A stretch of 7,545 nucleotides of DNA from Firmicutes bacterium ADurb.Bin467 (lineage in GTDB: Bacteria > Bacillota > Clostridia > Christensenellales > Aristaeellaceae), in the NCBI GenBank assembly GCA_002068815.1, contig MWAC01000024.1, forward strand, positions 1 through 7,545, read 5' to 3'. Positions 1-5,817 of this stretch are shown piece after piece. Position 1 is the first letter of the stretch; every line of letters starts with the position of its first letter. The translations under genes were made by a program, and so were the position numbers. A model generated the notes under the pieces. That model did not search any database. It was not told the origin of the DNA and saw only the letters and a list, made by a program, of their open reading frames with translations.

Positions 1-960
1 CGCCTGCAGAACGCGCCGCCCGAAGCCGAGCTCGGCGTTCATCATCGCCTTTTCGATCGAGATCAGCGAGAAATTCCTGTGCCCGGCGATGCCGGTGATC
101 GGGTACTTGTAGCGAATCTCCTCGGAGTTGTTGACGATCAGCGTGCCCGGGTGGTCGGGCTCGTTCGTGTTTCGGATGTTCGTCGGGATGCCCTCGCGGT
201 GCACGGGGAAGATCGCGTCCTCGTGGAGCACGGTCGCGCCCATGTACGAGAGCTCGCGGAGTTCCTTGTACATCAGCTTTTCGATGCCCTTCGGGTTCTC
301 GACGATGCGCGGGTCGGCCATCAAAAATCCGGACACGTCCGTCCAGTTCTCGTAGAGCTCCGCGCCCGCCGCGCGCGCGACCACGGCGCCGGAGATGTCG
401 CTTCCGCCGCGCGAGAACGTGCGCACGCTGCCGTCCGGAAACGCGCCGTAGAAGCCGGGGATGACGGCGTTTTCGTGCTTTTTGAGCTCCTCGGCGAGCA
501 CGCGGTTCGTGAGCTCGGGCGCGAACTGGCCGCGCTTGTCGAACCGCACGCAGTCCGCGGCGTCGATGAAGTCCCACCCGAGGTATTTCGAGAGCAGCAC
601 GCCGTTCAGATATTCGCCGCGGCTCGCCGCGAAGTCCGGCGTGCGGACGCGCTCGATCGCCTCCTTCGTCTCGTCGAGCAGCGCGCGCATGTCGAACGCG
701 ACGCCCAGCTCCGACGCGATCCCGAGATACCTGTCGGCGATTCGGCCGAAGGTCCTGTCGCAGCCCTCGCCCCTCTCGACCCCGGCGTAGCAGCGGTAGA
801 GCAGGTCCGTGACCTTCTCGTCCGCGGAAAACCGCTTGCCCGGCGCGCTCGGCACGACGAACCTTCGCCGCGGGTCGGCGAGCAGAATATCCCTTGCCCT
901 GCGAAAGCCGCCCGCATCCGCAAGCGACGAGCCGCCGAATTTGCAAACCCTTGTGTTCAT
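1..960 (-). CDS. lysC: Aspartate kinase, C-terminal part outside window
   Basis: Aspartate kinase phosphorylates L-aspartate with ATP, the first step towards lysine, diaminopimelate, threonine and methionine, in the cytoplasm. The visible 320 residues start with the amino-acid-kinase signature KFGGSS (residues 7-12). They also contain the substrate/nucleotide-site segments GFYGAFPDG (169-177), TFSRGGSD (181-188) and ENWTDVSGFLMADPRIV (204-220), all typical of Clostridia-type aspartokinases. The segment ITGIAGHRNFSLISIEKAMM (288-307) is the beginning of the first regulatory ACT domain. The frame is still open at base 1, so the rest of the ACT pair is missing; the family is usually about 400-450 residues. 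The ATG at 960-958 is preceded by GGGGAGG (976-970) with 9 nt spacing, and nothing upstream in frame is better. It has its own promoter and lies downstream of the CotH cluster's terminator. Family identity is certain. The symbol is less certain, because isozyme type cannot be told without the C-terminus. Confidence 0.93.
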   Translation of the reverse strand, partial: MNTRVCKFGGSSLADAGGFRRARDILLADPRRRFVVPSAPGKRFSADEKVTDLLYRCYAGVERGEGCDRTFGRIADRYLGIASELGVAFDMRALLDETKEAIERVRTPDFAASRGEYLNGVLLSKYLGWDFIDAADCVRFDKRGQFAPELTNRVLAEELKKHENAVIPGFYGAFPDGSVRTFSRGGSDISGAVVARAAGAELYENWTDVSGFLMADPRIVENPKGIEKLMYKELRELSYMGATVLHEDAIFPVHREGIPTNIRNTNEPDHPGTLIVNNSEEIRYKYPITGIAGHRNFSLISIEKAMMNAELGFGRRVLQA

Positions 961-992
961 GCCGTCAAGCCTCCCCGAAGCACTTCCCGGAT

Positions 993-1021
993 ATTATATG
1001 AGACGGACACATGTCCGTCAA
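993..1021 (-). promoter_or_regulatory. Sigma-A type promoter of lysC
   Basis: On the minus strand a -35 box TTGACG (1021-1016) and a perfect -10 box TATAAT (998-993) are separated by exactly 17 bases. Transcription should start near 986, giving a leader of about 26 nt that carries the GGGGAGG ribosome binding site. This leader is far too short for a lysine (L-box) riboswitch. The promoter sits downstream of the terminator of the CotH cluster, so lysC is its own unit. The near-consensus boxes predict strong basal transcription unless a repressor acts at the overlapping palindrome. Confidence 0.88.
1002..1019. promoter_or_regulatory. 18-bp palindromic operator candidate in the lysC promoter
   Basis: The minus strand reads GACGGACA-TG-TGTCCGTC: two perfect 8-base arms around a 2-base centre. 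The palindrome covers the last four bases of the -35 box (TTGACG) and 14 of the 17 spacer bases, stopping three bases before the -10 box. A dimeric regulator bound here would block RNA polymerase. The length and even-length dyad are in the range bound by TetR-family and similar helix-turn-helix repressors. The regulator is not in this window, so the protein family is a guess. A perfect 8+8 dyad at this position is unlikely by chance. Confidence 0.72.
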
Positions 1022-1078
1022 GGGAAGAATCGTTAAGGCTTTCATGGGCGGACGGTTGTTTTTTTGTCGAAGACACGG

Positions 1079-1116
1079 ATAAAACGCGCCCAACCCCCGT
1101 CGAAGGGTCGGGCGCG
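1079..1116 (-). terminator. Intrinsic terminator of the CotH/VTC/DUF4956 cluster
   Basis: On the minus strand the arm at 1116-1105 pairs with the arm at 1096-1085 in 11 of 12 positions (one mismatch), with an 8-nt loop. The stem is very GC-rich (CGCGCCC against GGGCGCG at the base). It is followed directly by TTTTAT (1084-1079), a short but usable U-tract. It lies 184 bases after the stop codon of cotH-like gene B and before the lysC promoter, as expected for the end of the cluster's transcript. Confidence 0.78.
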
Positions 1117-1176
1117 CGGCGGAAGGGAGAATGCCCCTCTGGGGAAGCGATGATTAAAGAACGTGTGCGATGGCGA

Positions 1177-1268
1177 GCTGAATTTTCGTCAGATTGCGCC
1201 TGCAGAAGCCGAAGGCGCAGCAGCGTTACGTTGAGGATTCCGCAGGCGCAAGACGGCGGAAATGCGGC
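1177..1268. repeat. Long imperfect hairpin, possible dispersed palindromic repeat or structured RNA
   Basis: Outer arms 1177-1203 and 1242-1268 face each other over 27 positions. Their inner 10 bases (TTGCGCCTGC against GCAGGCGCAA) are perfect. If the plus strand is transcribed, 24 of 27 positions pair, including three G-U wobbles; the three unpaired positions next to the perfect block form a symmetric internal loop, with an additional A-G mismatch near the base partly offset by surrounding pairs. On the minus strand those three wobbles become A-C mismatches. Further pairs continue inward (1205-1210 with 1235-1240) to an apical CAGC-GUUAC-GUUG hairpin (1221-1233). No T-run follows on the minus strand, so it is not a terminator. 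It sits in the 3' untranslated region of the CotH cluster. It could be a REP/MITE-like repeat or a structured RNA; copy number cannot be judged here. Confidence 0.55.
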
Positions 1269-1299
1269 CGCCAGCGCGCGGGATTTAATCGGCGGTTCC

Positions 1300-4200
1300 C
1301 TAGACCTGGCTTGCCCGCACGACGCGCATCGCGTCCCCGAAGTACTTCTCCATGTCCGCGTCGGAGAGGTTCATCGAGTCCTTGAAGTAGCCGAGCAGCT
1401 TTCCGGGGCGGGTCTTGCAATAGCTGTTGAGGCGCTTGAGCTCGCTCGCATAGGTGCTCGCCGAGAAGCCGAACGTCTCCATATGGCGGGGCATCTCACT
1501 TTGGAGCGCCTCGTACCGCTCGGTGAACATCTGGAGCAGATGCTCGGTCGTCCAGTCGGTCGCCATCATGTGCCCCATGTAGGTCAGGAAGCGGTCGCGG
1601 AACGTCGCGTTTTTCATGAGCGCGATGAACAGCGCGTTGTCCGTATACTTGTTCGTGCCCATGCCGCCCGGCTCGAGCCAGCGGCCGATGGAATTGGTAT
1701 CGACGAAGAACGCCCAGTCGAGGTCGAACAGGCAGTATCGCCACTTGCCGTCGGCGCTGCCGTTGCGGTACCGCTTGACGTTCAGCGTGTCGCCGTTGCC
1801 GACGAATATCTCGATCGCGTGGTACTCGATGTAGTTCTGCAGGTCGATGACCTCGCCGACGGCCTCGAGCGCCTGATCGTTCGGGATGCCGTTTTTCTTG
1901 ACCCAGGTGAGCATCTCGGCGTAGGTGTCGTTTGAGCCCTGCATCTCGCGGCTGTTCGCCTTGATGAGGTCGATCTTGTCCTCGTCGCCCTCCCAATTCT
2001 CGAACTGGCAGATCGAGTGCTTGTTGATGCGCTCGCGGATGTTGTAGTGCCCCCAGTACCGGCCGTTGATGTAGACGACCGCGAGCTCCGTCTCCTGGTA
2101 CATCACGCTCGTGTTCTCGGCCAGCTTCTGCAGGACCGAGTCGCGCATGCGCGTCTTGTCGCCGTCCTGCCCGGAGCCGCGCAGCAAGAACGACTGATAC
2201 TCCTCGTACGGCCGGTTTTCGAAGATGCGCGCGTGGAAGCGGTTCATCCCGGCGTATTCGCTGCGCGCGATGATCTTGAACGCCTTCTGCTTCTCGGCGC
2301 GGCTGTACTGGCCGTGGAGCCGCACGCCGCAGCCCTGCGAGAACATCTGCGAGCCGTCGAGCGCGTACATCTCGATGTGGCCCTCGATCTCGTCCGTCCT
2401 CCAGAAGTTCGCGCCGGTGTAGGGGAACGTCGAGCTCGCGTTCGGGCCGCGCATGTACAGGCCGTTCGTCTCGTCGAACAGGTCGTACGGCTCGCAGACG
2501 AGCGACACGACGCGCAGGTCGTGCGACACGCCGAACAGGTACGTCTCGGTCTCGATGTACGAGGGGAGCATGCCGTCCCGGAAAGCGCGCGCGCGGAGCA
2601 CCGCCGTCGCGCTGATCCGGATCGGGCCTGTGTAGCGCGCGTCCGACTCGTCGGGCGCGGTGCTGTCGAGCGTATAGTAGACGCGCGCGCCCTCGGGGAC
2701 CGTGAGCTCAACCGTCACCGGCTCCGCCTTGACGCCGCCCGGGACCGACGCCTCCGGCATCCGGGTCTTTCCGTCGTAGACCTCGCCGCCGTTCGCGCCT
2801 CCGGGGCTCGGGCTTCCCAGATAGCGGAAGCCGCTCTGCCCGGACACGCGGCCGTAGCTGACGTCCGTAAACTGCTCCGGCATCGGCACGCGGTCGAATA
2901 TCTCGCCCGCGGGCGTCGCGAGCGTCACGCCGTAGCCGCCCTCGACCGCGAGCCGAAAGTCCGCGTGGATCGCCCCGGACGGGCTCTTGCCGGTGAGCCC
3001 GGAAAAAAATACGCCGAGGTACTGGCCGGGCGCAAGCACCGTGCCCGCCGGGAACTGCCACCTGCGCGGGCGCGCGGCGTCGTCGGAGAGCCCGTAGCCC
3101 GACAGGTCCACCGAGACCGCCGAGGCATTGTATATCTCCGCCCAGTCGTAGCTCTGCTCGCTCGTCGAGGCGACGACCTCGGTCACAAAGACCCCCATTG
3201 TGTTTCGCGCCGCGAACTGACTTTCGATCAGCGCGGCGCTCTCGGTCGTATTGGCCATGCCCGGGGTTGGCGCGAGGCTCGTCGAGAAGCTCCCGTCCGG
3301 CTGCCTGGAATATGCCTGGTCGCTTCTCAGGATGTCGTAGGAGACGATATCGACCGGCTGGCCGTTCTCGTTCGCGAGCACGACGTCCTCGCCCTCGCTC
3401 GCGAGCTTGAAGTTCGTGTGAAGCCCCTCGTCGAGCCCCGAGGCGTAGACCAGCAGATAGCCGCCCGCGGGCACGGTCGTGCCGTCCGGGAAGCGCCACT
3501 TCGCCGGGTTGTCGCGGCTGTCGGAGAGATACCACCCGGTCAGGTCCGCGTCCTCGGCAGATGGGTTCACGAGCTCTATGTAGTCGAACACGCCCAGGTC
3601 GGTCTTGAGGTACGACGCGTTGACGGCCATGAGTTCATTGACGCGCACCTCCGCCGCCACCGAGACGCTCAGAAGCGTCTGGTAGTTCTCGTGCGTGTTC
3701 TCCATGCCGGGCGTGTACTCCGGGGAGACCTCCCACGCGTCGCCCATGCGCCGATAGACCTCGTTGCGTCGGAGCTCCGGCACGTTCGCGGTGTCGACCG
3801 CGGTGCCGGCGGCGTTGAACAGCATCAGCGTGTCGCCGGACGCCGAAATCCGGAACGGCAGGTGGTACTGGTAGCCGTATGTATTGCGGAGCCTCCCGTC
3901 TGCGTAGATCAAAATGCGCTCGCCGGGCGCAAGCATGTGCTCGGGGAACGTGAACGTGTTGACGGAATTCGCGACCTTCGCGAGCGACCAGCCCGAGAGG
4001 TTCACCTCGGACGAGCCGACGTTCTCGATCTCGACCCAGTCGCAGCTGTCGCCCTCCTCGTTGAGGAGCGCGCTGCCGTTCGAGGACATGATCTCGGAGA
4101 GCCTGACGGTCTTCGAGGCGTGAATCTCGGCGACGGTCTGCACGTCGGCCTGCTTGACCTTGAGGCCGAAGCCGTTGGGCATCAGCTTATATTGCAGCAG

Positions 4201-4407
4201 AAACGCCGCCGCGACGACGACGGCCGCGACGAGCAGGAGCGGCGCGAGCGACCCTCCCCCGCCCCTGCGGGGCGGAGGCGAAACCCTCCGGCGCGGCGCC
4301 TGCGTCCGCGCGGCAGGCATCGGGCGCTGCGCGGGCGCTTTTCCGGGGCCGGCTCTGCCGGTGCGACCGAGGCTCTCGGCGGGCGGTCGGTTCATATGCT
4401 GTGCCAC
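1300..4407 (-). CDS. Membrane-anchored CotH-family kinase with three lamin-tail domains (gene B)
   Basis: This 1035-residue protein is a probable surface-exposed kinase of the CotH (spore-coat kinase) family. Residues 1-52 form a Pro/Arg-rich tail (ten Arg, one Lys, one acidic residue). Residues 54-71 form one membrane helix, so the rest is probably outside. Three lamin-tail domains follow (about 97-232, 252-385, 404-538), each with DWVEIEN- or DYIELVN-like and LSGW-like motifs. Next is a chitobiase C-terminal-like domain (about 562-624, YYTLDSTAPDES then YTGPI) and the CotH domain (about 632-1030). Its marks are GVRLHGQYSR (694-703), YINGRYWGHYNIRERI (779-794) and FDLDW (894-898), whose acidic residues are likely to bind metal. 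The start is uncertain: GTG at 4407 is six bases after the DUF4956 stop, while ATG at 4395 has AGGAAGG 13 bases upstream; either keeps every domain. The substrate is unknown. CotH domains on non-sporulation surface proteins are common, so a coat role is not implied. Confidence 0.9.
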   Translation of the reverse strand: MAQHMNRPPAESLGRTGRAGPGKAPAQRPMPAARTQAPRRRVSPPPRRGGGGSLAPLLLVAAVVVAAAFLLQYKLMPNGFGLKVKQADVQTVAEIHASKTVRLSEIMSSNGSALLNEEGDSCDWVEIENVGSSEVNLSGWSLAKVANSVNTFTFPEHMLAPGERILIYADGRLRNTYGYQYHLPFRISASGDTLMLFNAAGTAVDTANVPELRRNEVYRRMGDAWEVSPEYTPGMENTHENYQTLLSVSVAAEVRVNELMAVNASYLKTDLGVFDYIELVNPSAEDADLTGWYLSDSRDNPAKWRFPDGTTVPAGGYLLVYASGLDEGLHTNFKLASEGEDVVLANENGQPVDIVSYDILRSDQAYSRQPDGSFSTSLAPTPGMANTTESAALIESQFAARNTMGVFVTEVVASTSEQSYDWAEIYNASAVSVDLSGYGLSDDAARPRRWQFPAGTVLAPGQYLGVFFSGLTGKSPSGAIHADFRLAVEGGYGVTLATPAGEIFDRVPMPEQFTDVSYGRVSGQSGFRYLGSPSPGGANGGEVYDGKTRMPEASVPGGVKAEPVTVELTVPEGARVYYTLDSTAPDESDARYTGPIRISATAVLRARAFRDGMLPSYIETETYLFGVSHDLRVVSLVCEPYDLFDETNGLYMRGPNASSTFPYTGANFWRTDEIEGHIEMYALDGSQMFSQGCGVRLHGQYSRAEKQKAFKIIARSEYAGMNRFHARIFENRPYEEYQSFLLRGSGQDGDKTRMRDSVLQKLAENTSVMYQETELAVVYINGRYWGHYNIRERINKHSICQFENWEGDEDKIDLIKANSREMQGSNDTYAEMLTWVKKNGIPNDQALEAVGEVIDLQNYIEYHAIEIFVGNGDTLNVKRYRNGSADGKWRYCLFDLDWAFFVDTNSIGRWLEPGGMGTNKYTDNALFIALMKNATFRDRFLTYMGHMMATDWTTEHLLQMFTERYEALQSEMPRHMETFGFSASTYASELKRLNSYCKTRPGKLLGYFKDSMNLSDADMEKYFGDAMRVVRASQV

Positions 4408-4413
4408 GCCTTC

Positions 4414-5076
4414 CTATGCCCCCTCGCCGGTGTAGACGACCAGTGTCGCGTCCTGCACGCCGGGAATGTCCGTCAGCCGCTTGAGCAGCGCGTCGGTCTT
4501 TTCGAGGCGAACCTCGTAGGTCGCCTCGATCGCGCCCTGCTGTACGGTCTTCGTGCGCAGCCGCTGGAATTTCACGGTGTTGATGACCTGCGCCGCGGCG
4601 CGCTCGGCGGCGTCGGACATCCGGAGCACGAGCAGGTAGCTGTTGAGCTTGCGGGTCTGCATCCTCGAGACGAGCGAGATCAGGATCGCAATCGCCGCGA
4701 CCGTCAGCCCCGTCAGGAAGAACTGCCCGGCGCCGAGCAATATGCCCATCGTCAGCGCCCAGAACATGTAGGCGGTGTCGAGCGGGTCCTTGACGGCGGT
4801 GCGGAAGCGCACGATCGACAGCGCGCCCACCATGCCCATCGAGAGCTGGATCGAATCGCGTATGCACATGACGACCGGCGTCGTGATCAAGGTCATCAGC
4901 ACCAGCGTCAGCGAAAAGTTCGACGAGTACATGACGCCGCGGAAGTTCGCCCGGTACACCCACGCGACCGCGAGTCCCACGGCGAAGGCCAGCAGGATCG
5001 AGAACAAAATCGTCGGCCACGAGCCGGGGGCGATCGTCTGGGACGCGAAGAGGTTTGCTACGGCACTGCTGTTCAT
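4414..5076 (-). CDS. DUF4956 multi-pass membrane protein
   Basis: This 220-residue protein belongs to the DUF4956 family, which has no established biochemical function. It has hydrophobic segments at about 20-40, 55-72, 103-117 and 119-137, so probably four membrane helices. The family's most conserved stretch, SMGMVGALSIVRFRTAVKDP (79-98), lies between helices 2 and 3. The last ~75 residues (145-220) are soluble, with an alternating pattern ending in a YEVRLEKTD...IPGVQDATLVVY strand-helix-strand, likely a small ferredoxin-like domain. The ATG is well supported by AAAGGAGG with 6-nt spacing. It lies 42 bases after the VTC gene and 6 bases before cotH-like gene B, so the three should be co-transcribed and partly coupled in translation. 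DUF4956 genes are frequently neighbours of VTC-domain and CotH genes, which suggests a membrane partner of the polymerase (inference). Confidence 0.9.
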   Translation of the reverse strand: MNSSAVANLFASQTIAPGSWPTILFSILLAFAVGLAVAWVYRANFRGVMYSSNFSLTLVLMTLITTPVVMCIRDSIQLSMGMVGALSIVRFRTAVKDPLDTAYMFWALTMGILLGAGQFFLTGLTVAAIAILISLVSRMQTRKLNSYLLVLRMSDAAERAAAQVINTVKFQRLRTKTVQQGAIEATYEVRLEKTDALLKRLTDIPGVQDATLVVYTGEGA

Positions 5077-5082
5077 GGAAAT

Positions 5083-5090
5083 CCTCCTTT
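5083..5090 (-). promoter_or_regulatory. Strong ribosome binding site of the DUF4956 gene
   Basis: AAAGGAGG on the minus strand lies 6 bases before the ATG at 5076. It is the strongest ribosome binding site inside the cluster and fixes the start. It sits in the 42-base gap after the VTC stop. That gap also contains a 5-bp inverted repeat (TATCC-GCG-GGATA on the plus strand, 5094-5106) just upstream, too small to call a terminator. Confidence 0.85.
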
Positions 5091-5118
5091 GTTTATCCGC
5101 GGGATAGGGTAAATAAAC

Positions 5119-5817
5119 CTAGATCGGCTGATAGCGCCTGCACAGCACGTATTTCGAGATCGCCGAACGCTCCGCGGCGACGTCCGAGATCAGCGCCTGC
5201 AAATGGTGCGGGAAATACCGGTCGAACTTGATCTCGAGGATCTCGACGTCCCGGTCGTGCGGCGTGACGGTCGCGATGTCGGGGTTGAACATATCGAAGC
5301 TCGAGAGGCCGGTGCGAAGCCTGGTGTCGAACGTGATCCTGGTCGTCTCGACCGGACACGTGAACGCGAGGCGGTCGTAGTCGACGATGACGGCGCTCTT
5401 CCATACGCCGGTGCGCATCGCCGCGTACACGTCGCGAAGCAGCGGGCTGTCGGCGCGCTGCAATCCCCGCGGCTCCCCGGAGATGATCTGCTCGGCGAGC
5501 CTGCGCGTTACGCGGAGCGAGCTCTTCTGGATCAGGTCGCCGAGCTTGCGCTTGCGCTCGAGGTAGATCTCCGCGTCCGACATGCCGTAGATGCGGATGC
5601 GGTACTTGTCGCGGTTCTCGGTGCCGGCGATCTTGTCCACGTAGGCGGTGTCGAACGCGTCGTCGAAGTAGAGCGAGCGGACCGCGTAGGGCCTGCCGCC
5701 CGGACAGTGGCTGTCGAGCCGCATGACGTGGAGCAGCCGGCGCCTGAGCACCTCCAGCTCCGCGGGGTTTATGAGGTACTTCAGCTCGTGCCGCGCGGGC
5801 AGCTGCGTACGGTTCAA
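5119..5817 (-). CDS. VTC-domain protein, polyphosphate polymerase type
   Basis: This 232-residue soluble protein is essentially one VTC domain, the tunnel-fold catalytic domain that in yeast Vtc4 makes polyphosphate from ATP. The basic and acidic tunnel motifs are all visible in order: RHELKY (9-14), VRSLYFDD (46-53), KYRIRIY (71-77), ERKRK (87-91), VDYDRLAF (145-152), RITFDTRL (160-167), ILEIKFD (193-199) and SKY (221-223). By analogy with Vtc4 these supply the Arg/Lys phosphate-binding residues and the metal-binding Glu; this mapping is by motif, not alignment. It has no SPX domain and no membrane segment. The start is TTG at 5817, overlapping the upstream TGA by four bases (TTGA), with AGGGGGG 9 bases upstream. 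The first in-frame Met (residue 32) would lose the essential RHELKY motif, so TTG is preferred. Polymerase activity is inferred; related CYTH/triphosphatase-like activity is the main alternative. Confidence 0.88.
   Translation of the reverse strand: MNRTQLPARHELKYLINPAELEVLRRRLLHVMRLDSHCPGGRPYAVRSLYFDDAFDTAYVDKIAGTENRDKYRIRIYGMSDAEIYLERKRKLGDLIQKSSLRVTRRLAEQIISGEPRGLQRADSPLLRDVYAAMRTGVWKSAVIVDYDRLAFTCPVETTRITFDTRLRTGLSSFDMFNPDIATVTPHDRDVEILEIKFDRYFPHHLQALISDVAAERSAISKYVLCRRYQPI

Larger units (their letters stand above)
961..1299. other. Signal-rich intergenic region between cotH-like gene B and lysC
   Basis: These 339 bases hold no convincing gene. In minus-strand order they contain about 30 bases of plain tail after the cotH-like stop, a long imperfect hairpin (1268-1177), a small CCCC-TCT-GGGG hairpin (1134-1144) with no T-run, an intrinsic terminator (1116-1079), a 7-A tract on the minus strand (1065-1059), the lysC promoter with its palindrome (1021-993), and the lysC ribosome binding site (976-970). 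The A tract lies about 73 bases upstream of the predicted start of transcription, too far to be a normal UP element. Confidence 0.8.

Noticed and set aside
1051..1066. Plus-strand T-run after GGACGG, resembling a terminator for a plus-strand gene
   Set aside because: The only upstream partner for GGACGG is about 30 bases away and belongs to the promoter palindrome. There is no plus-strand gene to terminate.
1131..1157. Plus-strand mini-ORF of eight codons (MPLWGSDD) after a purine-rich AAGGGAGA
   Set aside because: The purine stretch is directly against the ATG, too close for a ribosome binding site. No plus-strand promoter is seen, and the ORF overlaps a small hairpin.
961..1300. Lysine riboswitch or tRNA/T-box leader for lysC
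   Set aside because: The promoter lies only about 26 nt before the start codon's region, leaving no room for a structured leader. The hairpin farther upstream is outside the lysC transcript.
79..1935. A 618-codon open frame on the plus strand
   Set aside because: It runs antisense through lysC, across the intergenic terminator and hairpin, and into cotH-like gene B. Low-complexity Arg/Ala/Val composition and no domain.
2017..5112. A 1031-codon open frame on the plus strand, opposite the DUF4956 gene and cotH-like gene B
   Set aside because: Its product is Arg/Ala/Val/Asp/His-rich with no recognisable domain. It is exactly antisense to two genes with clear family signatures. Such frames arise from GC-rich codon use on the coding strand.
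5091..5118. Inverted repeats (TATCC/GGATA and GTTTAT/ATAAAC) between the VTC and DUF4956 genes
   Set aside because: Arms of 5-6 bases with no T-run, in a 42-base gap inside an operon. Likely chance, and the two pairings exclude each other.
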